64,000 nt of DNA from Anastatus disparis (Eukaryota; Arthropoda; Insecta; Hymenoptera; Eupelmidae): NCBI GenBank assembly GCA_017163975.1, contig JAFFSR010000364.1:1752408-1816407 (forward strand). The letters run 5' to 3'. Below are positions 1 to 9,960 of the stretch, piece after piece. The notes under the pieces were generated by a model. It searched no databases, was not told the DNA's origin, and was given only the letters and a program-made list of their open reading frames with translations. Numbering within the stretch: the stretch's first letter is position 1; every line of letters starts with the position of its first letter. The translations under genes were made by a program, and so were the position numbers.

Positions 1-519
1 GCAAAGTAAAGAAAAAAATTTAAGAAAGTAAATAAAAAAATTATAACTGAAAAAATTAATTCGAAACTGATTGGTTGTATAGCAAATATATATTTCGATG
101 AAAATCTCATATCTAAAAATAACATTGGTTCCATGACAAATACATGTGTTTATTGTGATGCGAAACATTTTGCTTTCGAATATACTAAAAGTAACTATTT
201 CTCCAATTGTTGTCATAAAGATGAAGTAGAATTGTTAGAATTATTCTTTACCCAGAATAATTAAAGTTTTTAGCAACTAAATTAACGGAAGAAATTATTG
301 ATTTTCGACGAAATGTTAGGTTAGACAATGATGCTTCAGCATTCGCAAATTTTGGTGCCAATTTTGATATATTGCCAGGTAAAGGACCACAAGCTATTAG
401 AATATGTGGACAAATTTACCATAATGTATATACGTTACATCCTAGTAAAGATGAAGCACGTAAATATAAACAATTATATATTTTGGAGAATGAAATATCA
501 ACGATTGAACGGAATAAGT
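1..519 (+). pseudogene. Helitron Rep/helicase gene, N-terminal part (decayed)
   Basis: Translated fragments match the region upstream of Rep in animal Helitron proteins. Bases ~130-235 give a cysteine-rich stretch (NTCVYCDAKHF, then NCCHKDE) like the Helitron N-terminal zinc-finger-like motif. Bases ~350-515 give an open stretch with GKGPQAIRICGQIYHNVY and YILENEIS, matching the family's fixed 'GPxxFRIxGQxYH...LYI' block. A stop and a frame change at ~262-330 separate the two, so the copy is dead. It runs off the left edge of the window. It is broken at the TTAA at 520-523 by a Kolobok-like insertion and resumes at 3252. Assignment to Helitron is secure; the exact start lies outside the window. 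Confidence 0.8.
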
Positions 520-1383
520 TTAAGGGCACAAAACACCTTTTTTTCGGTCCCACCATCAAATTTGAGTTGATTGCTTTTTTTATAGGAAATTCACTGTAGA
601 ATAAGCTCTAACAAGTTTTTTTACTCTATCTCATTTAGTTTCGTTTTTATGAAGAAATTAGTAGAATAAACTTTCAATTGATTTTTTTGTTAATTTTGCT
701 AATTTGAGATTTTTCTCAAATTTTTAGCTAATGTTATTAAAACACTATGAGAACTTATTTTTTTATTACTTGATTCAATAATTCATAAATCATTAATTAA
801 TCTCCAACAAGTTTTTTTTAAGAGATTTAATTTTGTTTTTATTTATTAAGTCTATAATATAATTTTTACAAATTAAAAAAATGTTAAGAATTATTTTGAT
901 TTGAATTTTTTAAATTTTTATTGATTTTTTTTAGGTTTAATTGAAAAAAAAGGGTTTATTTTTTTAATATTAACAAAATATTTATCTTGATTTAAGTTCT
1001 GAAAAGTTTTACATCCATATTTTATTCCGTTTTGATTTTGTACGGAAACGAGTGGCATATAGTTATTCGTGTAATTTTTTATCAATTTGAATTTCGCGTG
1101 TTCGCGCTTTCTGCTCGTATTATTTCGCTGCATGACAGTCAGTCTCAGCTGATTGTTTGGTCAGTTTGCAGTGAGTTTGTTTACTTAAAGTGCATTAAAA
1201 AAATTATTAGTAGGTTTTGTGGTTTAATTTACATAACATTATTCATTTTTAATAAATTACACGTTCGCGAGTTATTTCATATTTTTTTTATGTGCGCCTG
1301 AAATTCTACTTTTATCTAAATAGAAAGTGTATTTGAAGTGTAAAAAGCTTAAATTGACATTAAGAATACGAACCTCAAAAATG

Positions 1384-2090
1384 TAAAATAATAAAAGAGA
1401 TACCAGAGGCAGATTTCATAACCAACATCAAGATAGAAAACGATCTACAGAAAGATCTAAAAAGAGGCCAAGGAAATTTCGTAGTAAAAGTGAAAAAAAT
1501 TCTTCTGAAGCTAAGAGAAGTAGACCCTCTACTTCTTTTTCTAAACTGAAAAGAATAGAATTTTCAAGTTCCAGGGCAAATGATGGAAATGTTGATACCA
1601 ACGTTCTATCTTCTATGTTGGAAAAATTGTGTTGCAGTGTGTGCCATCATAAGATGAAATTTATTAAAACCTCTTTTGGAGGATAAGGATTCAAAATTAA
1701 TATGATTTGTGATTTTTGTGATGAATAAGCAACTGTAAACTCTAACAAGAGAGAAAGTGCTATGGACAATACGTATAAAGTTAACAGATATAATGTTCTT
1801 GCTGTTCGTGTACTTGGCTATGGACTTGCAAGTTTGTCTAGTTTTTGTAGTTTAATAGATTTATCAAAGCCAGTTGCCCAGTCAGAGTTCAGTGCTATAA
1901 GTTGTTAAATAACAAAACTATACGAACAAGGGGCAAAAGGTTCTATATTTAAAGCTGTTAAAAAACAACTTGAATCGACTTCCCCAAATAGTGCTGATTT
2001 TGATATAACTTCCTCAAGATGTTGGAGAATTCGAACATCGAACTTGGAGATGTATCTGTCGAGTGAGTCAGGACTTTGAATGATAGAAGA
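1384..2090 (+). pseudogene. Kolobok-type transposase relic
   Basis: Several frames separated by stops. The first part is basic and serine-rich (SKKRPRKFRSKSEK). It is followed by CxxC pairs (LCCSVCHHKM and MICDFCDE) like the paired zinc-binding cysteines in Kolobok-type transposases. A stretch at ~1760-1905 reads NRYNVLAVRVLGYGLASL then SSFCSLIDLSKPVAQS. This is the typical 'G.G...L..FC.lmnm..PVs...y' block of that family as I remember it. Stops occur at ~1684, ~1727 and ~1906, and I see no continuation of the catalytic core. What remains is the N-terminal third of a dead transposase. Confidence 0.6.
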
Positions 2091-2754
2091 TAATTCAATG
2101 TAGAGTGATCAAGTTAGTCTCATTCGAAAGAAGCACATACTCTGAAAAGAAAAGTACGAATAGGTGTGATGGATTTCTATATGCCGGGTGCATATTAAAT
2201 TTATGTAAGTGTATAATTCTAATTATTATTACATATTTAGATATAAATTCTATTTATAAATATTAATATTAATCAAAATATAAATTTTAAATCTAAATTT
2301 TATTTCTTAATTTTGAATTTGAATTATAAAATATAAAATGATTACTCCATATTAAATATTATTTCTTAGTTTCCAGCTGATTCAAGGTTAGTACGAGTGA
2401 TTCTAACAACCATCAGAGTAACAAGTAACTATGTATTTGTTGATTCTTACAACAAATACATAGTTTCATTGGTGAATAAGGGTGAGTACTGACAAAATAT
2501 CTTATAATAAGGAAGATTATTTTTATTGATTATTTTAATAACATATCTTTTTGCATTTCAGCTTTATCCAGTCGATAACAAGGTTCTTTTGTCTGGTATC
2601 TCTTTTTTATATTGTTAGCTAATATAAATAAGAAATACCAGAAAAGAATTATTTTATGAAAGATAAGTATAGCATTGATAATTTTAAGATATAATAATTA
2701 AAAACTTTAAAGCTGTTTTTCTCAAATATTGAATTTTTAAAATTTTAGGTACTG

Positions 2755-3063
2755 CACCGTAAGATTTCAGCTGAACCGCTGGATGGATTTGACTTTCCCA
2801 AACTGATTTAACTTCAGTATTAGCATCATTCTCGCGTGAATGGAGGGTTTTGGAATCAAATGACAAAAAGTTGTTAAAAAATCCAAAAATAAGGTAAAAA
2901 AATAAAAGTTTATTTAATAAATTAATATTTTTTGTTGAAAAGTAAAAAATTTTTTGCGTTTCAGGAATTCCCTCATTCACGCGAGAATAATGCTAATACT
3001 GAAGTTAAATCAGTTTGGAAAAGTCAGATCCATCCAGCGATTCAGCTCAAATCTTACGGTGGA
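2755..3063. repeat. Inverted repeat, two ~95-bp arms near the Kolobok right end
   Basis: Bases 2755-2850 are the reverse complement of 2966-3063 with about 90% identity by eye. The ~115-bp spacer is AT-rich. Translated in opposite directions the arms give the same peptide (NTEVKSVW.SQIHPA.QLKSYG), so one arm is an inverted copy of the other. Only the right copy lies in the orientation of the transposase relic. It could form a hairpin. Confidence 0.8.
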
Positions 3064-3251
3064 GCCATTATAAGAACAAGAATTCATCGAATGATTATGA
3101 GACTACAGCGAAGGCAAAATGAGCTTATAAAAGCTTTAAATAAAGGTATTTTAGTCTACTTTCAAATATTATTTCCATTTACAAAGAATTTAATTAAATC
3201 TTATTAATACATATCTTTTTTACTAGCAGGGGGAAAAGGTGTTTTGTGCCC

Positions 3252-3535
3252 TTAATATTAATTGAACATTATTAAAACATTTAGATATCTTGATAAGAGA
3301 CATTAACAATTATGCTAAAGCCGATAAAATGATGCATAAAGTAGAAGAATAAAAACTATAATGATGTGCAAAAATCTATTGTCCTCCAAGAACTGTTACT
3401 ATGTCTATTGTCTGCAATAATAATTTAGATAAAAAAAGATATAATCTACGTACCTGTAATGAAGTTGCAATAGTATATGTTAGAGAAGACGATCTTTCTC
3501 CTATTGAACGTGATATTGTCATTTACTCTAACAAG
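3252..3535 (+). pseudogene. Helitron Rep/helicase gene, second fragment
   Basis: The Helitron gene resumes after the Kolobok insertion. Fragments read NNYAKADKMMHKVEE, then YCPPRTVTMS, then LDKKRYNLRTCNEVAIVYV and ERDIVIYSN. The last block is the conserved Helitron 'VA.v...ed....RDIviy' motif just before the Rep domain. Frames shift around 3350. The fragment ends at the CAAG at 3532-3535, where a fold-back element is inserted. The reading frame continues as KYDKPISIAKI from 4197 onward, so the break is due only to the insertion. Confidence 0.8.
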
Positions 3536-4196
3536 GAGAGTGTTTCACCTTCAGGTCACCGTTTTTGCTCAAATTTTAAGAATGTTTTCTGGATGCAGAA
3601 ATATGAAGAAAGCCAAAATTTTAGAGGCCAAGACTGAATATTTCCCTAGTTACAGGCCATCGAAGAAAATCACTAAAGAAGTTACTAGATTTTCAAACGC
3701 TTATAGTTTCTCAGAATTATTAGCTAGAAGCTTAAACCTTTTTTTAAATAAAAGCTGAGCTCGAATCATTTCAAAATAGCACCTATACCATTTCAAAATA
3801 TTATTTTTTCCCAAAGTTAGAACGTAATAAAGATTGGACCTGAATTTTAGCTTTTATTATTAATTAATGCTTTAAACAAAAAATTCAGGTCCAATCTTTA
3901 TTACGCTCTAACTTTGGAAAAAAGTAATATTTTGAAATAGTATAGGTACTATTTCAAAAGGATTTAAGCTCAGCTTTCTTTTAAAAAAAGGTTTAGGCTT
4001 CTAGCTAATAATGCTGAGGAATTATAAGCGTTTGAAAATCTAGTAACTTTTTTAGTGATTTTCTTCAATGGCCTGTAACTGGGAAAATATTGAGCGTTGG
4101 CCTTAAGGATTTTGGCTTTCTTCATATTTATGCATCTAGGAAATATTCCCAAAATTTGAGCAAAAACGGTGACCCGAAGGTGAAACACTCTCCTTG
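3536..4196. mobile_element. Fold-back element with ~315-bp arms, 4-bp CAAG site
   Basis: The left arm (~3536-3848) and right arm (~3881-4196) are near-perfect inverted copies around a ~32-bp loop. The ends read GAGAGTGTTTCACC. CAAG occurs at 3532-3535 and 4197-4200. Since CAAGGAGAG is also readable as the terminus, the duplication could overlap the inverted repeat. Removing the element plus one CAAG restores the Helitron codons (YSN-KYDKP). Open frames that cross the arms are symmetric by-products, not genes. Superfamily is unresolved. Confidence 0.8.
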
Positions 4197-4200
4197 CAAG

Positions 4201-6138
4201 TATGATAAACCAATTAGTATAGCGAAAATTAGCAATTATACAGATCCTATGACATATCCACTTATTCATTCTAATGGTGGTTTTGAAAAAACCAAAACGT
4301 ATTAAGAAGTGATTGTTACAAAGGTGTTATAGACTATTTACATGACAAAAAAAAATTGGATTCTTCAAAAATTAGAAAAATGGTAATATTACCGTCAAAC
4401 TTTACAGGAAGTCCACGATTTTTAAAACAAAATTACATTGACTCAATGACACCTGTAAATTATCGTGGTAAACCTGACCTTTTTGTAACTATGACCTGTA
4501 ACCCACATCGGAAAGAAATACTGAAAACTTGGAACTTTATGAAAATGCAATAGATAGACCAGATATTATAACAAAAGTATTTTATCAAAAAGTAGAAGAA
4601 TTCAAAAATTCAGTAATAAAAAAGGGAATATTAGAAATATGTATTGCATATAGTTATGTAATTGAATTTCAAAAACGAGGATTACCGCATATGCATATGT
4701 TAGTAACAACTTAATCTTGGATAAAAATGATGAATTTGATATTCATTAAAAAGTTAATAAAATAATAAGTGCAGAAATCCTAAATAAAGATATTTATCCA
4801 AAATTATATAGTATTGTCAAACAATTTATGATACGCGATCCTTGTAATATGCAAAATTTAAATTGTCCGTATATGGATAAAAATACGAAACAATGTACTG
4901 AAAATTTTCCAAGAAAATTTAATAACACAACGACATTTAAATCCACTATACAAACGTAAAAATGATGTCGTCGAAATAATTCTTAAGAATAAATTTACAG
5001 AAAGAATTGAAGATAATGAATTTGTTGTTCCTTATAATCCTTACTTATTATTGAAATTTAATGCACCCATAAACGTAGAAGTTTGTTTCACTCTACACCA
5101 CATTAAATATTCATTCGAATACTGTTATAAAGATCATGATTGTGCATACATTAAAATACATCAAGTAAGTTTGGATTTTCAATCAGGAAATAAAGACACT
5201 TTTCAAAATGACAATCGTAAAAATGTTGAATATGAATATGACGAAATCCAACGATACATTAATATACGATATTTATGTGCACCTCAAGCAATTCACAAAT
5301 TATGAGAATATTCTTTACATGTTATTTCACATACTATAAAACGTCTAAGCGTTCATGAGGAAAATCAACAAAACGTATTTTATAAAGAAGGAAAAGAAGA
5401 AATGATCATGCAAAAAAAATGTGGGAACAACATTAACAGCATATTTTGAATTAAATAGAGAAGATTTTGAAGCACGAAATTACTTGTATTCATAAATACC
5501 AAATTTTTATACATTTGATGAAAAACTGAAAAAGTGGAATAAAAGAAAAAAAAAAAGAAAATCAATACTTAGTAGAATGTACTCTGTAAGTCCGAAAGAT
5601 AGACAACGTTATTTCATTAGGTTATTACAATTACATGTGAAAGGAGCCACATCTTTTGAAGCTTTGCGTACTGTTGATGATGTGATGTACAATTCGTTTT
5701 ATGAGGCATCTAAGGCAAAAAAATTAATTAATGAAGATGAAGAATGGGATAGATGTTTGGAAGAAGCATCTTTAACAGAATTCCTTTATATTCTTTATGA
5801 ATTATTTGCTTTAATTTGCGTTTTTCATAATCCTATAAATGCAAGAGATTTATAAAAAATATAAAGATAAGTTATACCATCCTAAATCGAAAAAAATATA
5901 GGTAAAAATCTTGCATTGAATGTTATCAAAAATAATTTACAAGTCAAAGGATTTTCTTTAAAATATATTTTTATAGATGTGCCAGGTGGAAGTGGAAAAA
6001 GTTATTTACTTAACGTTTTAATAGTTTATTTTAAATATCATACTATACATTATTTATGTGCAGCCTGGACAGCTATAGTAGCAAATTCATTAGTCGATGG
6101 AAAAACCGTACATACAACATTTAAACTACCGTTAAGAG
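4201..6138 (+). pseudogene. Helitron Rep (HUH/Y2) to helicase Walker A region, decayed
   Basis: This is the catalytic part of a Helitron transposase. In order: NYTDPMTYPLIHSNGGF; ILPSNFTGSPRF; the HUH site as GLPHMHMLV at ~4684-4710; a CPYM...C block; then NPYLLLKFNAPINVEVC leading to KYSFEYCYKDHD at ~5110-5145, where the paired Rep tyrosines lie. Next come YLCAPQAI and the conserved 'YSVSPKDRQRYFIRLL' (5577-5627) and GATSFEALRTVDD linker. The helicase begins at ~5950 with Walker A VPGGSGKSYLLN. At least six stops or frameshifts break it (near 4303, 4551, 4713, 5304, 5446, 5853). It stops at GTTAAGAG (6131-6138), where another transposon is inserted. Confidence 0.9.
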
Positions 6139-6149
6139 CGAGGGGCTAT

Positions 6150-6485
6150 TCACTATAAGAAATCATTGATCACCTTCAGATGAAATCATTTGAAATCATT
6201 ATTGAAATCATTTGAAATCATTTGAAATCATTGAAATCATTTTAAATCATTGAAATATTTTATTAAATTTTATGTGCACAATATGATTACCGAAATCAAA
6301 ACTATTCAAATTGAAATCATTGAAATCATTTGAAATCATTGAAATCATTTGAAATCATTGAAATCATTTGAAATCATTGAAATCATTTGAAATCATTGAA
6401 ATCATTTGAAATCATTGAAATCATTTGAAATGATTGAAATCATTTGAAATCATTGAAATCATTTGAAATCATTGAAATCAATGAA
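6150..6485 (+). repeat. Left subterminal array of GAAATCATT iterations
   Basis: About 25 copies of a 10-11-bp unit (GAAATCATT/TGAAATCATT) with two short breaks at ~6240-6315. The dominant arrangement alternates 10- and 11-bp spacing. Position just inside the terminal inverted repeat suggests transposase-binding iterons, as seen in other DNA transposons; this role is inferred. Confidence 0.85.
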
Positions 6486-6829
6486 TATTTTTGTATTTAG
6501 TTTACAATTTAAAATATTACCAGAAATATAATACTAAATATTATTTAAATACCAGATTAATATGAGCTGCTCTAATAAATAAAATAATTTTTTATTTTTG
6601 GGGAAGGGTATCGATATTATAATAAATATTTATAAGAATTTTTTTCTGGAATTGAAAAAAAATGAATGATTTTAATCATAAGCAAAACGCATCGCTCAAA
6701 AATTTTTTATGTAAAAGATAATTTATATCAAAACAAATAAAAAAGAATATATGTGAAAAATGAAAAAAAGAAATACTAACAAAAAATTTAAATAAGATCT
6801 ATAAATAAGTAAATAAGCATTATTTACTT

Positions 6830-7366
6830 ATGTTTGAATTTCTCTCTTTGTATCTGTCACACACGGCTGATAAGTTTTTCGATCATAGCTCTTATGGTGG
6901 TCAATTTTTTAAACTAACTTTGTGTTTAAAATTACAGAGAGTAAGAGACTCCGAGTTGCAAAAATATAAAAATATCAGTAAACTAAATACTACAACGGAA
7001 ATAGCTTATAACAAAAAATGCTCAGAAATTCACATTGGCGAATGGTGTCTCTTTAGAAGATTAAATAGAAAAAAATGCTATCTTGGACATGTACTTAATT
7101 TTGGATATTTAAAAGGGCCAACAAATAAAAGTTTGGAATATTCAGCTTCCTATGCATATGTCAAGAATAACACTAAAGATATAGGAGTTTTATGTCATTG
7201 GTATGAACCAGACAATAAAACTAAAAACTTCTCGTTAGTCCCCATGGAAAAGTATGGATACATAAATATTGAAAATTATGTATCGACTATATCAACATCT
7301 ACAACTGAAAGTGGGATTGTAGTTAATGATGAGCTGTATAAAAAAATAAAGAATTTTTTTGAATAA
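6830..7366 (+). CDS. Unrecognised 178-residue protein carried by the 8-bp-TSD transposon
   Basis: An uninterrupted frame of 178 codons, the only long one in the element, begins at ATG 6830. It has a short hydrophobic/aromatic N-terminus, a basic middle and a compact C-terminal block: EWCLFRRLNRKKCYLGHVLNF (residues ~72-92), SASYAYVKNN, then GVLCHWYEPD and LVPMEKYGYINIENYV. I vaguely recall similar 'WC.F....GxVL.F.Y...GvLC.WY' proteins among invertebrate mobile elements but cannot name a family. No DDE motif, zinc finger or helicase motif is visible. It may be a C-terminal exon of a larger transposase or a captured accessory protein. Its intact frame contrasts with the dead Helitron around it. 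Confidence 0.55.
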   Translation: MFEFLSLYLSHTADKFFDHSSYGGQFFKLTLCLKLQRVRDSELQKYKNISKLNTTTEIAYNKKCSEIHIGEWCLFRRLNRKKCYLGHVLNFGYLKGPTNKSLEYSASYAYVKNNTKDIGVLCHWYEPDNKTKNFSLVPMEKYGYINIENYVSTISTSTTESGIVVNDELYKKIKNFFE

Positions 7367-7509
7367 ATAAATGTAAAATTTAGTTATTCTTAATTAAATT
7401 TTTTAAAATATAGGTATTATTTTAATTTTTATATGATTCAATAATGACGATTTAGGGATTATAATTTAAAGTAAGCTTAACCTTCATAAATATTAATTTT
7501 AATTATCTT

Positions 7510-7765
7510 GGAATGATTTCGGAATTATTTGAAATCATAAAAAATTTGCTTAAAATCATTTGAAATCATAGAAAATTTGCTTGAAATCATTTGAAATCAC
7601 TGCCTACCATAGGCTGTTTTGAAAATGTTTGAAATTACAAGCATAAAAATATATTTCTGAAATCATTTTGAAATCATTTGAAATCATTTTGAAATCATTT
7701 GAAATCATTTTGAAATCATTTGAAATCATTTTGAAATCATTTGGAATCATATGAAATCTGTAATC
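7510..7765 (+). repeat. Right subterminal array of GAAATCATTT iterations
   Basis: About 14 copies of GAAATCATTT, with 11-12-bp spacing at 7660-7745 and looser spacing at 7510-7600. The units have the same orientation as in the left array, so the two ends are directly, not invertedly, iterated. It ends ~35 bp before the element's right terminus. Confidence 0.8.
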
Positions 7766-7808
7766 ATTTTGACACTTTTTTTTAAGTGAATAACCCTTCG
7801 GTTAAGAG

Positions 7809-8120
7809 GCCGCTGGAGTGAATTAATTAATTAATAATGAAATTAATTTTGATGCTTTGTTTTCAAAAAAAGTTTGTCATACTTACAAAATCATAAGTGA
7901 GGCTGGAGAATTGATTTGTCCTTATTAGGAAAAATATCGTTTTTCACTGTGCAAGTTGCGGACAACTATTGATTTCTAGTAATAACTACTAGTTTTTCCA
8001 AAAACCTACATTTTTTTATTAGAAAAGGATAGAAAGATACAAAGTCCTCTTAAATATAACAGATTGTACAAGTTGTAATGTTAAGCCTAAGTCTGCAGAA
8101 AGCAAACAAAAGAAACACAA
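7809..8120. other. No gene seen; decayed Helitron-flank sequence
   Basis: Follows the GTTAAGAG duplication. None of the Helitron helicase motifs expected between Walker A and Walker B is readable here, so that part was deleted or has decayed. No repeat, RNA gene or open frame stands out. Confidence 0.4.
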
Positions 8121-8290
8121 ATAATTATTTAGGATAAAATATTCATGACTTCAAAATTTGCTATTGAAGCAGTTGATCGTCTTTTTCAAGATTTATGCGA
8201 TGTGAACCAACCTTTCGGTGGTAAAACCAGATTTCAGGCAAACATTACCAATTGTACGACATGAAAGCCGTATGAATATTATTGACAATT
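8121..8290 (+). pseudogene. Helitron helicase fragment with Walker B to motif III
   Basis: A short frame reads FMTSKFAIEAVDRLFQDL then NQPFGGK. After a frameshift of one base it gives DFRQTLPIVRHESRMNI. In Helitron helicases these are the block after 'WDE.sM' and the 'GGDFRQ.LPVv.hgsR' motif. The remaining helicase motifs are not found downstream, where a minisatellite begins. It is the last recognisable part of the Helitron gene that starts before base 1. Confidence 0.75.
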
Positions 8291-8319
8291 AAATGAAATT
8301 TAGTTTATTATGACAGAAT

Positions 8320-9715
8320 TTAGAGCCCAAAATATAGAGCCAAAGTAAATATAAGAATAAAAAAAATATTGGGCTTAAAAAAATATAGAGACAAGAATAC
8401 ATAAGAATCAAAAAAATATAGAGCTCAAGTAAAATAAGGATCAAAAAAATATTGGGATCAAAAAAATAAGGATCAAAAAAATATTGGGATCAAAAAAATA
8501 AAAGAATCAGACAAATACTGGGCCCAAAAAATATAGAGACTAAGAAAATATAATAATTAAAAAAATAATGCGCTAAAGACAATATTAGGTTAAAAAAAAT
8601 ATAAACCTTAAACAAAAGTTAAAAAACAATAAGGCCCAGAAAAATAAATGGCCCAAAAAAATCAGAGGCCCAAAGGAAATAGGACTCAAAAAAAAGTAGG
8701 TCCAAAAAATATAAGGCCTAGAGAAATATAGGACCAAAAAAGATATGGAAGCCAAGAAATAAAAGGCCGAAAAAAATGAGGCTCAGAGAAAATCAGACTT
8801 AAAAAAATGTAGAGCTTAAAAAATATAAAGCCCAGAAAAATATTGAGCTGAATAAAATATAGGACTCAAAAAAATTATATAACCCATGAAAATATAAATT
8901 TCAAAAAAATATTGGGACCAAAAAAAAATAGAGCCAGAGAATATATAAGAATCGAAAAAATATTTGGCTCAAAAAAATTAGAAGCCAAGACAATAGAAGG
9001 CCCAAAGAAAATAGCACTAAAAAAAGTAGGGCCCGAAAAGTATAAGGCTCAGAAAAATATAGAGCTAAATAAAATATAGGACCCCAAAAAATCATAGAAC
9101 CCAAGAATGTATAAATTTCAAAAAAATATAGGGCCACAAAAAAATATAAGGCCCAAAAAAATTTAGAGCCCAAGAAAATGTAAGCCCAAAAAAAATATGA
9201 GGCCCAAAAAAAGAGGACTTAAAAAAATGTAAGTCCTGAAAAATATAAGGCCAAGAAAAATAGAGCTAAATAAAATATAGTACCCAAAAAAATTATAAAA
9301 CCCAAGAAAATATTAATTTCGAAAAAATACTGGGCCCAAAAAAATATTGGTCCTAAAAAAATATAGAGCTCAATAATATATAAAAATCGAAAACATATTG
9401 GGCCCAAAAAATATAGAGCCTAAGAAAATATAAAGTAAAAAAAAAATATGGGGCCCAAAAAAATATAAGACTTAAAAAATATAGAGACCAAAAAAATATT
9501 GGGCCAAGAAAAATATAGAGCTAAATAAAATATAGGACCAAAAAAAATTACAGAACCCAAGAAAATATAAATTAAAAAAAAATGTTGGGCCCAAAAAATA
9601 TAAGGCGCAAGAAAATATTAGGCCTAAAAAAATATAAAGTCCAAAAAAATATAAGACCCAAAAAAATATGACCCAAAAAGATGCTTATGACTAATGAGGA
9701 CTAATTATATAGGGC
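8320..9715. repeat. A-rich minisatellite built on GGGCCCAAAAAAATATA-like units
   Basis: About 1.4 kb of degenerate ~18-22-bp units, each an A-run plus ATAT(A/T) and a GGCCC, GAGCC or GGACC box. Over 60 units can be counted loosely. One-strand purine/A bias gives long artificial frames on the minus strand (FWALYFFVALYFF and similar); these are not genes. A longer-range pattern of ~240-280 bp also recurs ('tagagctaaataaaatatag' near 8848, 9061, 9256 and 9516), which suggests nested higher-order repetition. Confidence 0.85.
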
Positions 9716-9960
9716 CCAATAAAAAATTGCTACTCTTATTACAAAAAGATTAGACACATTTAACAAAAGCGTAGAACCGGAGAACCGGAGAAACGGAAAA
9801 AAAGTGGTTTCACTTTAATATAATATAGGATTTTTATTGTAATTATTTCAAATTTGCTTTTACAATATCTTTGTATGCATGGTTTTTATTTATCTTTTTC
9901 TTTTCTATAATTTTTTATATATGACTTTCTTTTTCTTGTGCTATTATACTCTTTGCAGTA
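9716..9960. other. No gene seen; leader before the DDE-like gene
   Basis: AT-rich single-copy-looking sequence between the minisatellite and the first coding stretch of the DDE-like gene. It holds the short duplication GAACCGGAGAACCGGAGAAACGG at about 9775-9797. No promoter or terminal inverted repeat could be pinned down. Confidence 0.4.

Larger units (their letters stand above)
524..3251 (+). mobile_element. Kolobok-like DNA transposon (TTAA target site) inside the Helitron
   Basis: The left end GGGCACAAAACACCTTTT and the right end are inverted copies of at least 18 bp. They are flanked by TTAA at 520-523 and 3252-3255. Removing the element and one TTAA rejoins two parts of the Helitron gene. 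TTAA duplication is used by piggyBac and Kolobok. The internal relic at 1384-2090 resembles the Kolobok transposase, so Kolobok is preferred. The 2.73 kb body has many stops and is not active. Confidence 0.75.
6139..7800 (+). mobile_element. 1.66-kb DNA transposon with 8-bp target duplication GTTAAGAG
   Basis: GTTAAGAG occurs at 6131-6138 and 7801-7808. The inner ends are imperfect inverted repeats: left CGAGGGGCTATTCACT, right (read inward) CGAAGGGTTATTCACT. An 8-bp duplication is typical of hAT, P and Zisupton-like elements; no recognisable transposase is present, so the superfamily is open. Both subterminal zones consist of GAAATCATTT iterations, and one open frame (6830-7366) fills the middle. 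It is younger than the Helitron helicase frame it interrupts. Confidence 0.75.

Noticed and set aside
524..3251. piggyBac element
   Set aside because: TTAA fits piggyBac too, but the transposase relic has Kolobok-type cysteine pairs and FC...PV block, not piggyBac motifs.
3970..4269. 99-codon minus-strand frame similar to a plus-strand frame at 3477-3758
   Set aside because: The similarity comes from the two arms of a fold-back; neither frame is a gene.
6150..7765. CRISPR-like array
   Set aside because: Units of 10-12 bp without unique spacers, inside a eukaryotic transposon.
8901..9407. Two minus-strand open frames rich in F, L, Y and W
   Set aside because: They lie wholly in the A-rich/GGGCCC minisatellite; the repeated peptide mirrors the DNA repeat.
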